Of a stretch of DNA of 47,806 bases, positions 32,435-41,852 are shown one piece after another. A model generated the notes under the pieces. That model had not been told where the DNA came from and ran no database searches. It was given only the letters and a program-made list of their open reading frames with translations. Source of the DNA: Candidatus Cloacimonadota bacterium (GTDB taxonomy: Bacteria > Cloacimonadota > Cloacimonadia > Cloacimonadales > TCS61); the NCBI GenBank assembly GCA_030621085.1, contig JAUXIJ010000016.1, positions 1 to 47,806 of the forward strand. The letters are read 5' to 3'. The position numbers and the translations under genes were made by a program. Every line of letters begins with the position of its first letter. Position 1 is the first letter of the stretch.

Positions 32435-33868
32435 ATGAGTAATGAAATCCGGGTACGTTTTGCTCCCAGTCCCACAGGCTACTTGCATGTGGGAAGTTTA
32501 AGAACTGCTTTATATAATTATCTTTATGCACGTAAGACCTGTGGTAAATTTGTACTTCGTATAGAAGATACCGACCGTAGCCGTTATGTGGAAGGTGCTG
32601 TAGAAAACTTGATAGAAACATTGCAGGCAGTTGGTTTGGAATACGATGAAGGACCAGATAAAGGTGGAGATTTTGGACCGTATTTCCAATCCAAACGTAC
32701 TGATATTTACAAAAAATATCTACAGGAACTCCTGGATAAAGATGCAGCTTATTACTGTTTCTGCACCGAAGATGATCTGAAAAAAATGAGGGAAGAACAA
32801 ATAGCAAATAAAATGGATATACGTTATGATGGAAGGTGTAGAAACCTTTCTAAAGAACAGATTCAGGAAAAACTGGATCAGGCTAAACCTTACGTAATAC
32901 GGGCAAAAATACCCGATGAAGGTGAAGTTGTTTTCTTTGATATTGTGCGGGAAAGAGTAAACATCAAGTGGGAAACCGTGGATGATCAGGTTCTTATTAA
33001 ATCGGATGGATATCCTACTTATCACCTGGCAAATGTGGTGGATGATCACCTGATGGAAATTACACATGTAATCCGGGGTGAGGAGTGGCTTTCCAGTGTT
33101 CCCAAACATCTTTTCCTTTATCAGGCTTTAGGTTGGAAACCACCCAAAATGTGCCATCTTCCCCTTCTGTTGAATCCCGATAAAAGCAAGCTAAGCAAAC
33201 GCCAGGGAGATGTGGCAGTAGAAGATTTCCTGAAAAAAGGTTATTTACCGGAAGCTCTTTTGAATTTCATTGCACTTCTGGGCTGGCATGCCAAAGGAGA
33301 TGATGAGCTTTTTACAATGGATAAGTTGGAAAAAGAATTTTCGTTGAAAAGGATAAGTAAAGCCGGTGCGGTTTTCGATATTGAAAAACTGAACTGGATG
33401 AACGGACATTACCTGCGTAATCTTGAACTGGGCTACATTGCTATAAAAGCCAAATCGTGTTTTATTGAAGCTGGTTTTGATATCAGTGATAATGAGAAAT
33501 ATCTCAAGATCGTGGATGTAGCCAGGAATAGAATATCAACGCTTTCAGAGATCACTGAAGCAGTAAAACCGTTCTTTATTGTTTCAACATATTCGGAAGA
33601 GGACCAGCAGATCATTAACAACAAAAATTCTCAAAAATTATTTACTTTCTGGCTGGAAAATCTGAAAGCACTGGATTTCATTACTGAAGATAGTATAAAC
33701 CAGCTTCTTAAACGAAGCACGGAAGAACTGGGCATCAAGGGAAAAGATCTTTATTTCCCGTTGCGGCTTGCTTTATTCGGTAGTGTTCATGGTCCCGAAC
33801 TACCTGTGATATTTGATATTCTTGGCAAAAATGAAGTTATCAATAGACTTCAAAAATTAGTTAAATAG
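32435..33868 (+). CDS. gltX: Glutamyl-tRNA synthetase
   Basis: 477 residues, class I synthetase charging tRNA-Glu. Signature RFAPSPTGYLHVGSLRTAL (HIGH-type HVGS at residues 19-22), zinc-like Cys region YYCFCTEDDL, LRIEDTDRSR, and KMSKS-type KLSKRQGDV. Length is typical of discriminating bacterial GluRS. It is the first gene of a plus-strand operon that runs through GNAT, holB, glnS and the phoB/phoR/sigma genes with gaps of about 10 bases or overlaps. A GlnRS in the same operon means tRNA-Gln need not be made by transamidation. Confidence 0.97.
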   Translation: MSNEIRVRFAPSPTGYLHVGSLRTALYNYLYARKTCGKFVLRIEDTDRSRYVEGAVENLIETLQAVGLEYDEGPDKGGDFGPYFQSKRTDIYKKYLQELLDKDAAYYCFCTEDDLKKMREEQIANKMDIRYDGRCRNLSKEQIQEKLDQAKPYVIRAKIPDEGEVVFFDIVRERVNIKWETVDDQVLIKSDGYPTYHLANVVDDHLMEITHVIRGEEWLSSVPKHLFLYQALGWKPPKMCHLPLLLNPDKSKLSKRQGDVAVEDFLKKGYLPEALLNFIALLGWHAKGDDELFTMDKLEKEFSLKRISKAGAVFDIEKLNWMNGHYLRNLELGYIAIKAKSCFIEAGFDISDNEKYLKIVDVARNRISTLSEITEAVKPFFIVSTYSEEDQQIINNKNSQKLFTFWLENLKALDFITEDSINQLLKRSTEELGIKGKDLYFPLRLALFGSVHGPELPVIFDILGKNEVINRLQKLVK

Positions 33869-33877
33869 GAATCTGAT

Positions 33878-34447
33878 ATGAAATATTTCAAAAAATTGAT
33901 AGGGAAAAAATGTTACTTATCTCCCATTAGCGTGGAAGATGCAGAGCAGTATTGTGAGTGGATAAACGATGCGGAAGTTAATAAGTTCATGGTCTTTTCT
34001 TCGCATCAGATCGGCGTTGAAAAAGAAAGAACTATCCTGGAAGATATGATAAAAAGAAATGCTCATATCTTCGCTATCATCGACATTGAAAAAGATGAAC
34101 TTATCGGGAACTGCAGTTTATTCGATATTGATCATCTCAACAGGAAGGCAGAGTTTGGCATTTTCATCGGAAATAAAACTTACTGGGGAAAGGGTTATGG
34201 AACCGAAGCAACCATGCTGATATTAGATTACGGTTTTAACATTCTGAACCTGAACGGCATAATGCTTAGAGTTTACAGTTATAATAAAAGAGGAATTCGT
34301 TCTTACAAAAAATCCGGTTTTAAAGTAATCGGTAATCATAGAGAAGCCAAAATAATCGGTAGTAAAAAATACGATGAAATATATATGGATATCCTTGCCA
34401 GTGAATTTAAGAGTATATACATAAAGAAAATTATGGATCAGGAATAA
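33878..34447 (+). CDS. GNAT-family N-acetyltransferase (RimJ/RimL-like)
   Basis: 189 residues; GCN5-related acetyltransferase. The N-terminus LIGKKCYLSPISVEDAEQYCEW is the RimJ/RimL-type opening; the acetyl-CoA loop is in KTYWGKGYGTEATMLILDYGF and the closing strand LRVYSYNKRGIRSYKKSGFK. Likely substrate is a protein N-terminus or a small amine; not determinable. It is nine bases after gltX and nine before holB. Confidence 0.88.
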   Translation: MKYFKKLIGKKCYLSPISVEDAEQYCEWINDAEVNKFMVFSSHQIGVEKERTILEDMIKRNAHIFAIIDIEKDELIGNCSLFDIDHLNRKAEFGIFIGNKTYWGKGYGTEATMLILDYGFNILNLNGIMLRVYSYNKRGIRSYKKSGFKVIGNHREAKIIGSKKYDEIYMDILASEFKSIYIKKIMDQE

Positions 34448-34456
34448 AGATAAATT

Positions 34457-35581
34457 ATGTTCAAAAAAATAAAAGGTCAGGATAAAGCGATCTCCATTTT
34501 GAAACGAGCTATGGAGAACGATAAGATAGCGAATACTTATCTTTTCTACGGACCGGAAGGAGTGGGAAAATTCACTTCTGCTCTTTACTTTGGAATGGCG
34601 TTGAATTGTCATGCTACATTAGACAAACGCCCTTGCGGAACCTGTTCTTCGTGCCAGAAATCATTAACTTTTTCACATCCGGACCTGATCTATGTCTTCC
34701 CATTTCCCAAAGAATCGAATAAACCGGATATCTCCGTTGAGGGTGAGATCAAAACTGAAAAGATCTTGGAAGAATATAAAGCATATATCGAAAACAAGAT
34801 CAAAACCCCATGGAAAGAATTTTTCTTTTCAAAGAACATTGGCATAAGGATAGCCAGTATACGGATGCTGGAACACAGGATACAATTAACTCCCAATGAA
34901 GGGAATTACAAAATTTGCCTTATTGAAGATGCCGAACAAATGACTCACCAGGCGGCAAATGCTTTCCTGAAAACTCTGGAAGAACCGCCTGCGGACACAA
35001 TAATAATACTTACTACTTCCAGACCTAATTCACTATTACCTACCATAATTTCTCGTTGCCAGCAAATACCGTTTAATCCGGTTACCAGAAAATTGATAGA
35101 ACAGAAACTGGAAGAAAAAAAATCACTGGAAAATATTGAAGCTAAAATGTATGCCCGTATTGCAAATGGCAACATGGAAAAAGGGCTTCGTTTAGTGGAA
35201 GAAGGAAGAATTGAAACCCGCGAGCAGACAGTTGAATTCCTGCATATTCTGATAAATCAGAACGATCTTCGTTTCCTGGATTTCGTGATCCGATATAGAA
35301 GTTCAAAGATGCTGAATAAACTTACAGAAATGATATTACACCTGATAATCTGGATCAGTGATATTTCCTATTTCAAACATGCTCATTCCGAGATCGTTAA
35401 TCTGGATAAAACCGATATGATCGAGACATTATACCAGAAAAATCCGAATATAGATGAATATGCTTCCGACCTGATTAACTTCCTGGAAGAAATGCTGCGT
35501 AAACTCGATGGTCATGTGAATCAGCAGCTTGTTCTAACTGAAATTTATAATAGATTATCAAAAACGTTCTTTCCCGAATAG
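34457..35581 (+). CDS. holB: DNA polymerase III delta' subunit
   Basis: 374 residues; clamp-loader subunit. The AAA+ domain begins GQDKAISILKRAM, with P-loop GPEGVGKF, in which the usual Ser/Thr after Lys is Phe, as expected of a subunit that does not hydrolyse ATP. A four-Cys zinc module (CHATLDKRPCGTCSSCQ) and the sensor region LKTLEEPPADTIIILTT ... IISRCQQIPF (SRC motif) follow. The family also includes DnaX, which is longer and has an intact P-loop. Confidence 0.9.
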   Translation: MFKKIKGQDKAISILKRAMENDKIANTYLFYGPEGVGKFTSALYFGMALNCHATLDKRPCGTCSSCQKSLTFSHPDLIYVFPFPKESNKPDISVEGEIKTEKILEEYKAYIENKIKTPWKEFFFSKNIGIRIASIRMLEHRIQLTPNEGNYKICLIEDAEQMTHQAANAFLKTLEEPPADTIIILTTSRPNSLLPTIISRCQQIPFNPVTRKLIEQKLEEKKSLENIEAKMYARIANGNMEKGLRLVEEGRIETREQTVEFLHILINQNDLRFLDFVIRYRSSKMLNKLTEMILHLIIWISDISYFKHAHSEIVNLDKTDMIETLYQKNPNIDEYASDLINFLEEMLRKLDGHVNQQLVLTEIYNRLSKTFFPE

Positions 35582-35593
35582 GAGAATAAAAAA

Positions 35594-37267
35594 ATGAAGA
35601 ATGAAGAATCAACTAACTTCATTAGAAATATTATCGATGAAGATATAAAAAATGGTAAACACGGTGGCAGAGTTCATACTCGTTTTCCACCGGAACCAAA
35701 TGGTCACCTGCATATAGGTCATGCTAAAGCCATTTTACTGAATTATGGTATTGCTGTAGATTATAATGGCAAATTCAATCTTCGTTTTGATGATACCAAT
35801 CCCGAAAAAGAAGAAGAAGAATATGTAAATGCTATTATCAACGATATCAAATGGCTGGGCTGCGACTGGGAAGACCGCTTGCTGCATGCTTCCGATTACT
35901 TTGACCAGATGTATGAATATGCTATTCAACTGGTTAAAGACGGCAAAGCTTATGTGGATAGCCAGAGTCTGGAAGATATTCGCAGGAATCGCGGTACAGT
36001 GACAGAGGTGGGAAAAGACAGTCCGTTCAAGAACCGCTCCATAGAAGAAAATCTCGATCTCCTGCAGAAAACGAAAAATGGAGAATTTGATGAAGGAACG
36101 CATGTTCTACGAGCAAAGATAGATATGGCTTCTGCAAATATGCTGATGCGCGACCCGCTGATATATCGAATTCGTCATGCCGAACACTATCGTACAGGCA
36201 ATAAATGGCACATCTACCCGATGTATGATTTTGCCCACTGCCTGGAAGATTCCATAGAGGGAATAACTCATTCTCTCTGCTCTATCGAGTTTGAAAATAA
36301 CCGCCCGTTATACGACTGGTTTCTGGATCAACTGAACGTTCATCATCCTCAACAGATCGAATTTGCCAGGCTTTACTTGAACCATACCGTTCTAAGTAAA
36401 CGTAAACTCATCGAACTTGTGGAAGGTAAATTCGTTTGCGGTTGGGATGATCCCAGAATGCCCACTATCTCCGGCTTGAGAAGACGTGGATATACTTCAA
36501 ATTCTATTCGCAATTTCTGTGACAGAATCGGTTTGGCAAAACGTCAGAGCATCGTAGATATGGCGCTGCTGGAATTCTCCATCAGAGAAGAACTGAATAA
36601 AACTGCTCAGCGCAGGATGGCTGTTCTTGATCCGTTAAAAGTAATTATAGAAAATTATCCCGATGACCTTGTAGAAGAAATGGAGGCAGTAAATAATCCC
36701 GAAGATCCGGATGCAGGAACACGAAAAGTTCCCTTCTCAAAAATTATCTATATCGAGCGAGGAGATTTTATGGAAGACCCTCCTAAAAAATTCTTCCGTC
36801 TGGCTCCCGGACGTGAGGTCAGATTACGTTATGCTTATTTTGTTAAATGTAAAAAAGTTATAAAAGATGAAAAAGGCAATATTATTGAATTGCGTTGCAG
36901 TTACGATCCCGAATCACGTGGGGGTAAATCACCTGATGGTAGAAAAGTGAAGGCAACTCTGCACTGGGTTTCTGCAAAACATGCTATCGATGCGGAAGTT
37001 CGCTTGTATGAACATTTATTTACAGTTGCCGATCTAAGTGCTGTGGAGGGAGATTTCAAAAAATACATAAACCCTGATTCGCTGCAAATCTTAACCGAAT
37101 GCAAGCTTGCACCAAGCTTGCTCAATGTAGAAAAAGGAAGCAGATTCCAGTTTGAGAGAAAGGGATATTTTTACGTCGATTCGGACTCAACAAAAGAGAA
37201 ACCAGTTTTTAACAGGATCGTTACACTGCGTGATGAATGGGCAAGGCTACAAAAAGCCAAGAAGTAG
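35594..37267 (+). CDS. glnS: Glutaminyl-tRNA synthetase
   Basis: 557 residues. Class I synthetase charging tRNA-Gln. Motifs: [18 protein letters not shown] (HIGH at 41-44), [41 protein letters not shown] (KMSKS-type), [18 protein letters not shown], and the C-terminal beta-barrels [19 protein letters not shown] and [20 protein letters not shown]. GlnRS is patchily distributed in bacteria and is held to have entered by transfer from eukaryotes; its gene here, beside gltX, is notable. The phoB-like gene begins three bases after its stop. Confidence 0.97.
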   Translation: MKNEESTNFIRNIIDEDIKNGKHGGRVHTRFPPEPNGHLHIGHAKAILLNYGIAVDYNGKFNLRFDDTNPEKEEEEYVNAIINDIKWLGCDWEDRLLHASDYFDQMYEYAIQLVKDGKAYVDSQSLEDIRRNRGTVTEVGKDSPFKNRSIEENLDLLQKTKNGEFDEGTHVLRAKIDMASANMLMRDPLIYRIRHAEHYRTGNKWHIYPMYDFAHCLEDSIEGITHSLCSIEFENNRPLYDWFLDQLNVHHPQQIEFARLYLNHTVLSKRKLIELVEGKFVCGWDDPRMPTISGLRRRGYTSNSIRNFCDRIGLAKRQSIVDMALLEFSIREELNKTAQRRMAVLDPLKVIIENYPDDLVEEMEAVNNPEDPDAGTRKVPFSKIIYIERGDFMEDPPKKFFRLAPGREVRLRYAYFVKCKKVIKDEKGNIIELRCSYDPESRGGKSPDGRKVKATLHWVSAKHAIDAEVRLYEHLFTVADLSAVEGDFKKYINPDSLQILTECKLAPSLLNVEKGSRFQFERKGYFYVDSDSTKEKPVFNRIVTLRDEWARLQKAKK

Positions 37268-37269
37268 AA

Positions 37270-37953
37270 GTGAAAAAGCTTATCGCCATAGTAGATGATG
37301 AACTGGATATTCTTGATCTGGTGGCAATAAACCTGGAAAAATCAGGTTTTAAAACTGCAAAATTTGAAGATGCATCCGGTTTACTGAATTTCCTGGAAAG
37401 TGAAATCCCGGACCTGATCGTACTTGATCTGATGCTGCCGGACATAGACGGATTCGATGTGTGCAAGAATCTGAAAAAAAATGATGGATTCTCCTCGATT
37501 CCCATAATTATGTTAACTGCCAAAGGAGAAGAAACAGATCGGATTCTGGGTCTCGAATTTGGTGCTGATGATTATATAATAAAACCTTTTTCTCCCCGTG
37601 AACTTGTTGCCCGGGTGAAAGCAGTTCTCAGACGAAGCGATCCCAAGCAGAAAGAAAAAGAAGTTCTGATAGTTGGAAAAATCCTGAAGATCGATACAAA
37701 TAAATTTGAAGTTTATGTAGAGAACAAAAAAATCGATCTGACTTCGACCGAATTCAATCTTCTCAAACTCCTTACCAAAAGGATCGGCTGGGTTTATTCC
37801 AGGAATCAGATACTTGATCATCTTTGGGGAAACGAAAAAATAGTCATAGATAGAACAGTGGATGTTCATATAAAAAACCTGCGGGAGAAACTGGGACCGG
37901 CAGGCAAATTCATAAAAAATATTCGCAGTGTGGGATATAAAATTGAAGAGTGA
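37270..37953 (+). CDS. phoB: OmpR/PhoB-family response regulator
   Basis: 227 residues from the GTG at 37270 (an ATG at 37237 would overlap glnS by 31 bases). Receiver domain: acidic pocket Asp9/Asp10, phospho-acceptor Asp53 in VLDLMLPD, Thr83, Lys105 in IIKPFSP. The C-terminal winged helix has TSTEFNLLKLLTKRIGWVYS ... DRTVDVHIKNLREKLG ... IRSVGYKI, typical of PhoB/OmpR. Paired one base upstream of a PhoR-like kinase. The name PhoB is inferred from the pairing and from a Pho-type box before the porin-pst operon in the same window. Confidence 0.88.
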   Translation: MKKLIAIVDDELDILDLVAINLEKSGFKTAKFEDASGLLNFLESEIPDLIVLDLMLPDIDGFDVCKNLKKNDGFSSIPIIMLTAKGEETDRILGLEFGADDYIIKPFSPRELVARVKAVLRRSDPKQKEKEVLIVGKILKIDTNKFEVYVENKKIDLTSTEFNLLKLLTKRIGWVYSRNQILDHLWGNEKIVIDRTVDVHIKNLREKLGPAGKFIKNIRSVGYKIEE

Positions 37954-37954
37954 A

Positions 37955-39283
37955 ATGAAACTTTTTAACAAAGCAATTCGTACACTTTCCATCATTCTGA
38001 TATTGTATGCAATCCTGGTCTTTATTCTCATTGTTCACGTGATACCGTTCACCAGCCTTCTACTGGCAATATCGCTGATCACAGTTATAGTTCTACTCAT
38101 TTCGATATTTTATTCATATTCCATTATAAAACCTGTTGAAAACCTTAACGAGCAAATCGGGAAAATTGCAGAAGGTGATTTCTCTGAATTAAAATATTCC
38201 AAAAATCCTGAATACAGAAATATGTTTAACAATCTGGATAGCATTTCCAGAAAACTTCAAAAATATGAAGCTAAGCTTTCCAAACAAAAAGAAGGATTTA
38301 ATATCATCATCGAATCGATCAAAGAAGCTATCTGGATCCAGAATAAGAAGGGATTCATTACAACATCAAACCAGAGCTTTATGAATCTTGTTAAGCAGCA
38401 AAATGTAAAAGGACAGTATTTCTGGAATGTGATCCGGGAAAAAGAGCTTTATGATGTTGCCGACAACATCTTTAAAAAACCGGAGAACAGAACCGAAGAA
38501 ATAGAGATGGATGGAAAACACTACCTTTGCAGCACATCCCATTCCCCGCTTACGGAAGAAACGGTCTTTATTCTGTATGACATTACTGATATCCGTCAAC
38601 TGGAGAACATAAAGAAAGATTTCATACTTAATGTTTCCCACGAACTGCGTACTCCGCTCACTTCCATAAAAGGTTATCTGGAAACCCTCGAAGATGAGAT
38701 CGGTGATGAACATCCATCTTATATCGAGGTCATAAAACGCAACACAGATCGCCTTATCAACATCGTTAAAGACCTGCTTACCCTTTCCAGGCTGGAACAC
38801 GATATTTCCCTGGAAAAAGAAGATATAAAACCGGATGAGTTTTTGAAGAATATCAACAAGATTTTCGAGCATCGTCTCAAAAAGAAGAAACTAAAATTCC
38901 AATATTCTATCGAAAATAAGCTGAAAACGTTTATTGCGGATAGATTCAAATGGGAACAGGTTTTTATTAACCTTGTGGACAATGCCATTAAATATACCGA
39001 AAAAGGTGAAGTAAAAATAGAAGTAAAACAGGAAGATGACAAAATAATATTTGAGATCACAGACACGGGAAATGGGATTGCACCGGAACATCTTCCCCGC
39101 CTTTTTGAGCGCTTCTACACAGTGGATAAATCCCGTTCCAGAAAAATGGGCGGAACAGGTTTGGGACTTTCGATAGTGAAACATATTGTTAATTTGCATG
39201 ATGGAACTATAAAAGTAGATAGTGAAATTGAAGTGGGAACGAAATTTATTATTATACTTCCATCAAATAAAGAAAATGAATAA
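37955..39283 (+). CDS. phoR: PhoR-like sensor histidine kinase
   Basis: 442 residues from the ATG at 37955, one base after the response-regulator stop. Two N-terminal membrane segments (TLSIILILYAILVFILIVHV; LLLAISLITVIVLLISIFYS) with almost nothing outside, then HAMP-like, a PAS domain (IIESIKEAIWIQNKKGFIT), HisKA with phospho-His229 in SHELRTPLTSIKGY, and the ATPase with N-box NLVDNAIKYT and G boxes DTGNGIAPEHLPRLFERF and GGTGLGLSIVK. Minimal periplasmic part plus PAS is the PhoR layout, whose signal comes from the Pst transporter. Overlaps the sigma gene by eight bases. Confidence 0.88.
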   Translation: MKLFNKAIRTLSIILILYAILVFILIVHVIPFTSLLLAISLITVIVLLISIFYSYSIIKPVENLNEQIGKIAEGDFSELKYSKNPEYRNMFNNLDSISRKLQKYEAKLSKQKEGFNIIIESIKEAIWIQNKKGFITTSNQSFMNLVKQQNVKGQYFWNVIREKELYDVADNIFKKPENRTEEIEMDGKHYLCSTSHSPLTEETVFILYDITDIRQLENIKKDFILNVSHELRTPLTSIKGYLETLEDEIGDEHPSYIEVIKRNTDRLINIVKDLLTLSRLEHDISLEKEDIKPDEFLKNINKIFEHRLKKKKLKFQYSIENKLKTFIADRFKWEQVFINLVDNAIKYTEKGEVKIEVKQEDDKIIFEITDTGNGIAPEHLPRLFERFYTVDKSRSRKMGGTGLGLSIVKHIVNLHDGTIKVDSEIEVGTKFIIILPSNKENE

Positions 39284-39743
39284 AGAAAAAATCGCAACCG
39301 AATATCTCCCGCTTGTAAAAAGCATTGCCAATAAATATGCTCATCTTGGTGTTCCTATCGAAGACCTGGAACAGGAAGGAATGATCGGTCTTCTGGAAGC
39401 TGTTGATAAATTTCAGAATGATAAAGGTGCCAAATTCTCCACTTATGCAACTTACTGGATAAAGAAGAAGATCCTGGCAGCGATAGATAAAGAAAAGAAA
39501 GGTTCACTCGATTCGATAAAGCTGACAGAAGAATCAATTGAAACCAAAGAAGATGAATTAAAAACCAGCCAGTATTTGAAACTCCCGCAAAATATGCCCG
39601 ATATCGAAAGAAAGATATTACGAATGTTATTTGAAGAACAACTTACTTTAAAGGAAATAGCACAGGAATTAGAAATTTCCCGTGAACGTGTTCGACAATT
39701 GAAAGAAAAAGCCCTCAGAAGAATGAGAGTGAAGAAGAAATAA
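39276..39743 (+). CDS. Small sigma-70-family factor in the phoBR operon
   Basis: 155 residues from the ATG at 39276, inside the last eight bases of the kinase gene. Region 2 is EDLEQEGMIGLLEAVDKFQ and AKFSTYATYWIKKKILAAI (-10 recognition and core binding); region 4 is MLFEEQLTLKEIAQELEISRERVRQLKEKALRRM (-35 recognition), here given as landmarks. No region 1 or 3 is present, only a short linker. Its region 2 and region 4 motifs resemble primary-type (RpoD-like) factors more than ECF ones. It lacks an obvious anti-sigma partner. Translational coupling to PhoBR suggests a role in phosphate response; unproven. Confidence 0.85.
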   Translation: MNKEKIATEYLPLVKSIANKYAHLGVPIEDLEQEGMIGLLEAVDKFQNDKGAKFSTYATYWIKKKILAAIDKEKKGSLDSIKLTEESIETKEDELKTSQYLKLPQNMPDIERKILRMLFEEQLTLKEIAQELEISRERVRQLKEKALRRMRVKKK

Positions 39744-39747
39744 ACTA

Positions 39748-40152
39748 TTAGATTTTATTTAAAAATTCGATCAAATCGTTGTTCTTCTTTTCAATTTCAC
39801 ATTCCCAAATTCTTACAACCTTCCAACCTTTTGCTTCTATTCTTTCTTTAATGTCTTTATCTCTTTCACGGTTTTTCTTAATCTTTTCGTCCCAATATTT
39901 ACGATTCGTTTTTGGTCGAAGAGTTCGACAATTATGTCCGTGCCAAAAACATCCATCAGCGAAAATTGCGACTTTTTTCTTTAGGAAAACGAAATCGGGA
40001 AACGCATTTGCGATTTTATAATTCCTTCTCCATCCTTTAATGCTGAATTCTTTAAATAATTTGATTAGCTTTTGTTCTGTAGATTTGTTTCCTTTTGGTT
40101 TGTTTGCCTTCATTATTTCGGAACGTTTTTTGGGGGAAATAGTATCACTCAT
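39748..40152 (-). CDS. vsr: Vsr (very-short-patch) mismatch endonuclease
   Basis: 134 residues. Vsr nicks 5' of the T in T:G mismatches formed when 5-methylcytosine deaminates. Motifs: FPDFVFLKKKVAIF with catalytic Asp, the zinc/His block DGCFWHGHNC, YWDEKIKKNRERD and WKVVRIWECEIE. It is the last gene of the minus-strand set after a methyltransferase and a GHKL ATPase, and converges on the sigma gene with a four-base gap. Vsr relatives in such sets may act as the restriction nuclease itself (inference). Confidence 0.95.
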   Translation of the reverse strand: MSDTISPKKRSEIMKANKPKGNKSTEQKLIKLFKEFSIKGWRRNYKIANAFPDFVFLKKKVAIFADGCFWHGHNCRTLRPKTNRKYWDEKIKKNRERDKDIKERIEAKGWKVVRIWECEIEKKNNDLIEFLNKI

Positions 40153-40196
40153 ATTCTTCTGATTCGATCCTTACCTCAGACATTAATTAAAACAAT

Positions 40197-41852
40197 CTAA
40201 TTGCCACTCGACAATAATGTTCTAATTCTTCCCTTAATGTTATCGTAAACTGAAGTCAGTTTTATTTTTGCCTCGTTTGTCAAACGAGCAGTATGCATAA
40301 GTGCATCTCTAATTGGTTTATATTGCTTTGAATCGTTATGAAGACAATTTACCTGACCTCTTGTGTCAACTATACCTGCAAGATCAGTCATATCAAGGTA
40401 GCTGATATCAATATTAGCTTGTCTTAGTTCGATATTAATATTACCCGCTGCCTTATTTTGAGTTTCGATAGTTTTTAGTTTATTTATATAATCCTGGGCA
40501 TTAGATATATCAATACTATTTTCTATGATTAATTTCCGAACCAAGTTTTCAGATATAAAACACTCAGCATAAGAACCGAAATTGAATTGTGCATCTTCAC
40601 CTAATTCATTAACCCAATTTTCTACTCTTTCTCCATAATCAGTGTCATCTGGTGGTGCAGTATATTCTTCTGCAACAACATTAAAGAGTTCTCTAGATTT
40701 TCTCTCTTTCTTTGTTATCCGGGGATTTTCAGAATCACCTTCTTCACGATGTTTTACCCTCCACTTATCCCAATCTTCAATGACTTTGTTTATAATCGGA
40801 TTCTGGAGTTTTTTTAATAAACTTTCGAACTTAGGATCATTTGCTACAATTCCTTCGCGAGCTGTGGTAAACCTATCTTCACTATCATCCAACTCATTAA
40901 AATGGATTTGTCCGTATAAATAGTTTTCTACGATTCTCGAAGTGGGTATTTGTTTTAGAATATTTCTCTCTCTCAATCTACCATTAACAAAAAGGTCGAT
41001 ACCTACCCTTTCATCTGTAGAAATAATCGAAAGGTTTTTTGGTTTTTCGACAGATGCAATAAATCCTTTAAAATTTTCTTCAATTGTAATTTTGCTTTCT
41101 TCGAGTGGTGGGAATTTTTCTTTAAGTTTCTGTATGTATGGATCCTGAATATCGTTAATTAACCAAATAAATTGAGTTTTTAAAGCGAGATCATCTAAGC
41201 ATTCAACAGTTATTTTTTCATCATTAAGGTATAAGTTGAAAGAATCATCAATAAGAGAAAATCTAAAATATAAAGCGATAGATTTTCGTAAATAATCTTC
41301 TGTATTCCTTATTCCGTCTTTTATGTTCTCAAAATAAACAATAGTACCTTTTTGGTGGTTTTCGATATAGGGTTCGAAGATGCTTTTTTCCCATTTACCC
41401 AACGGGTATTCCTGAGGTGTTAAATCCTCAGTTATAGCATCATCTAATCTAGAATTATCTATAGTTCCACCATTATATTCCCCATTTTCTATCTTTGATA
41501 TAATCGAAATTTTATCCGCACAAGACAATAATGCTAATTTACCTATTCCCTTGCGTCCGATATATGGCCTATCTTTTCCAGATTTGGAATTACCATCTTT
41601 TCTCTTTGAGTAACCAATCTTAAGGAATTTATTCTGGAAGTCTTCTGCGTTCATGCCGATTCCGTCATCTTTAATAACAAGATAGTTTTCATCTCTGTCT
41701 AAATATATCCAAACATTTTCTGCATCGGCATCCCAAGAGTTAGAAACCGCCTCTCCGAGAACAGTCATAAAGCTTCGATATAGATTTCTTCCTAAATGGT
41801 TTAACACACTAAGTGATATTTCAAAAGTGAAGTCTGTATCATGATTCGTCAT
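40197..41852 (-). CDS. GHKL (MutL/MORC-like) ATPase of a restriction-modification set
   Basis: 551 residues. GHKL ATPase motifs: N-box GEAVSNSWDAD (residues 33-43, with Glu34 and Asn38), G1 DGIGM (63-67), G2 IGRKGIGKLALL (99-110). A transducer-like domain follows (DLFVNGRLRERN; RFTTAREGIV), then a long helical C-terminal part not recognised. MutL/MORC-type ATPases beside Dcm-type methyltransferases and Vsr nucleases were described as a class of restriction-modification systems by Iyer, Abhiman and Aravind. It overlaps the methyltransferase by 14 bases and sits 44 bases before vsr. Confidence 0.88.
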   Translation of the reverse strand: MTNHDTDFTFEISLSVLNHLGRNLYRSFMTVLGEAVSNSWDADAENVWIYLDRDENYLVIKDDGIGMNAEDFQNKFLKIGYSKRKDGNSKSGKDRPYIGRKGIGKLALLSCADKISIISKIENGEYNGGTIDNSRLDDAITEDLTPQEYPLGKWEKSIFEPYIENHQKGTIVYFENIKDGIRNTEDYLRKSIALYFRFSLIDDSFNLYLNDEKITVECLDDLALKTQFIWLINDIQDPYIQKLKEKFPPLEESKITIEENFKGFIASVEKPKNLSIISTDERVGIDLFVNGRLRERNILKQIPTSRIVENYLYGQIHFNELDDSEDRFTTAREGIVANDPKFESLLKKLQNPIINKVIEDWDKWRVKHREEGDSENPRITKKERKSRELFNVVAEEYTAPPDDTDYGERVENWVNELGEDAQFNFGSYAECFISENLVRKLIIENSIDISNAQDYINKLKTIETQNKAAGNINIELRQANIDISYLDMTDLAGIVDTRGQVNCLHNDSKQYKPIRDALMHTARLTNEAKIKLTSVYDNIKGRIRTLLSSGN

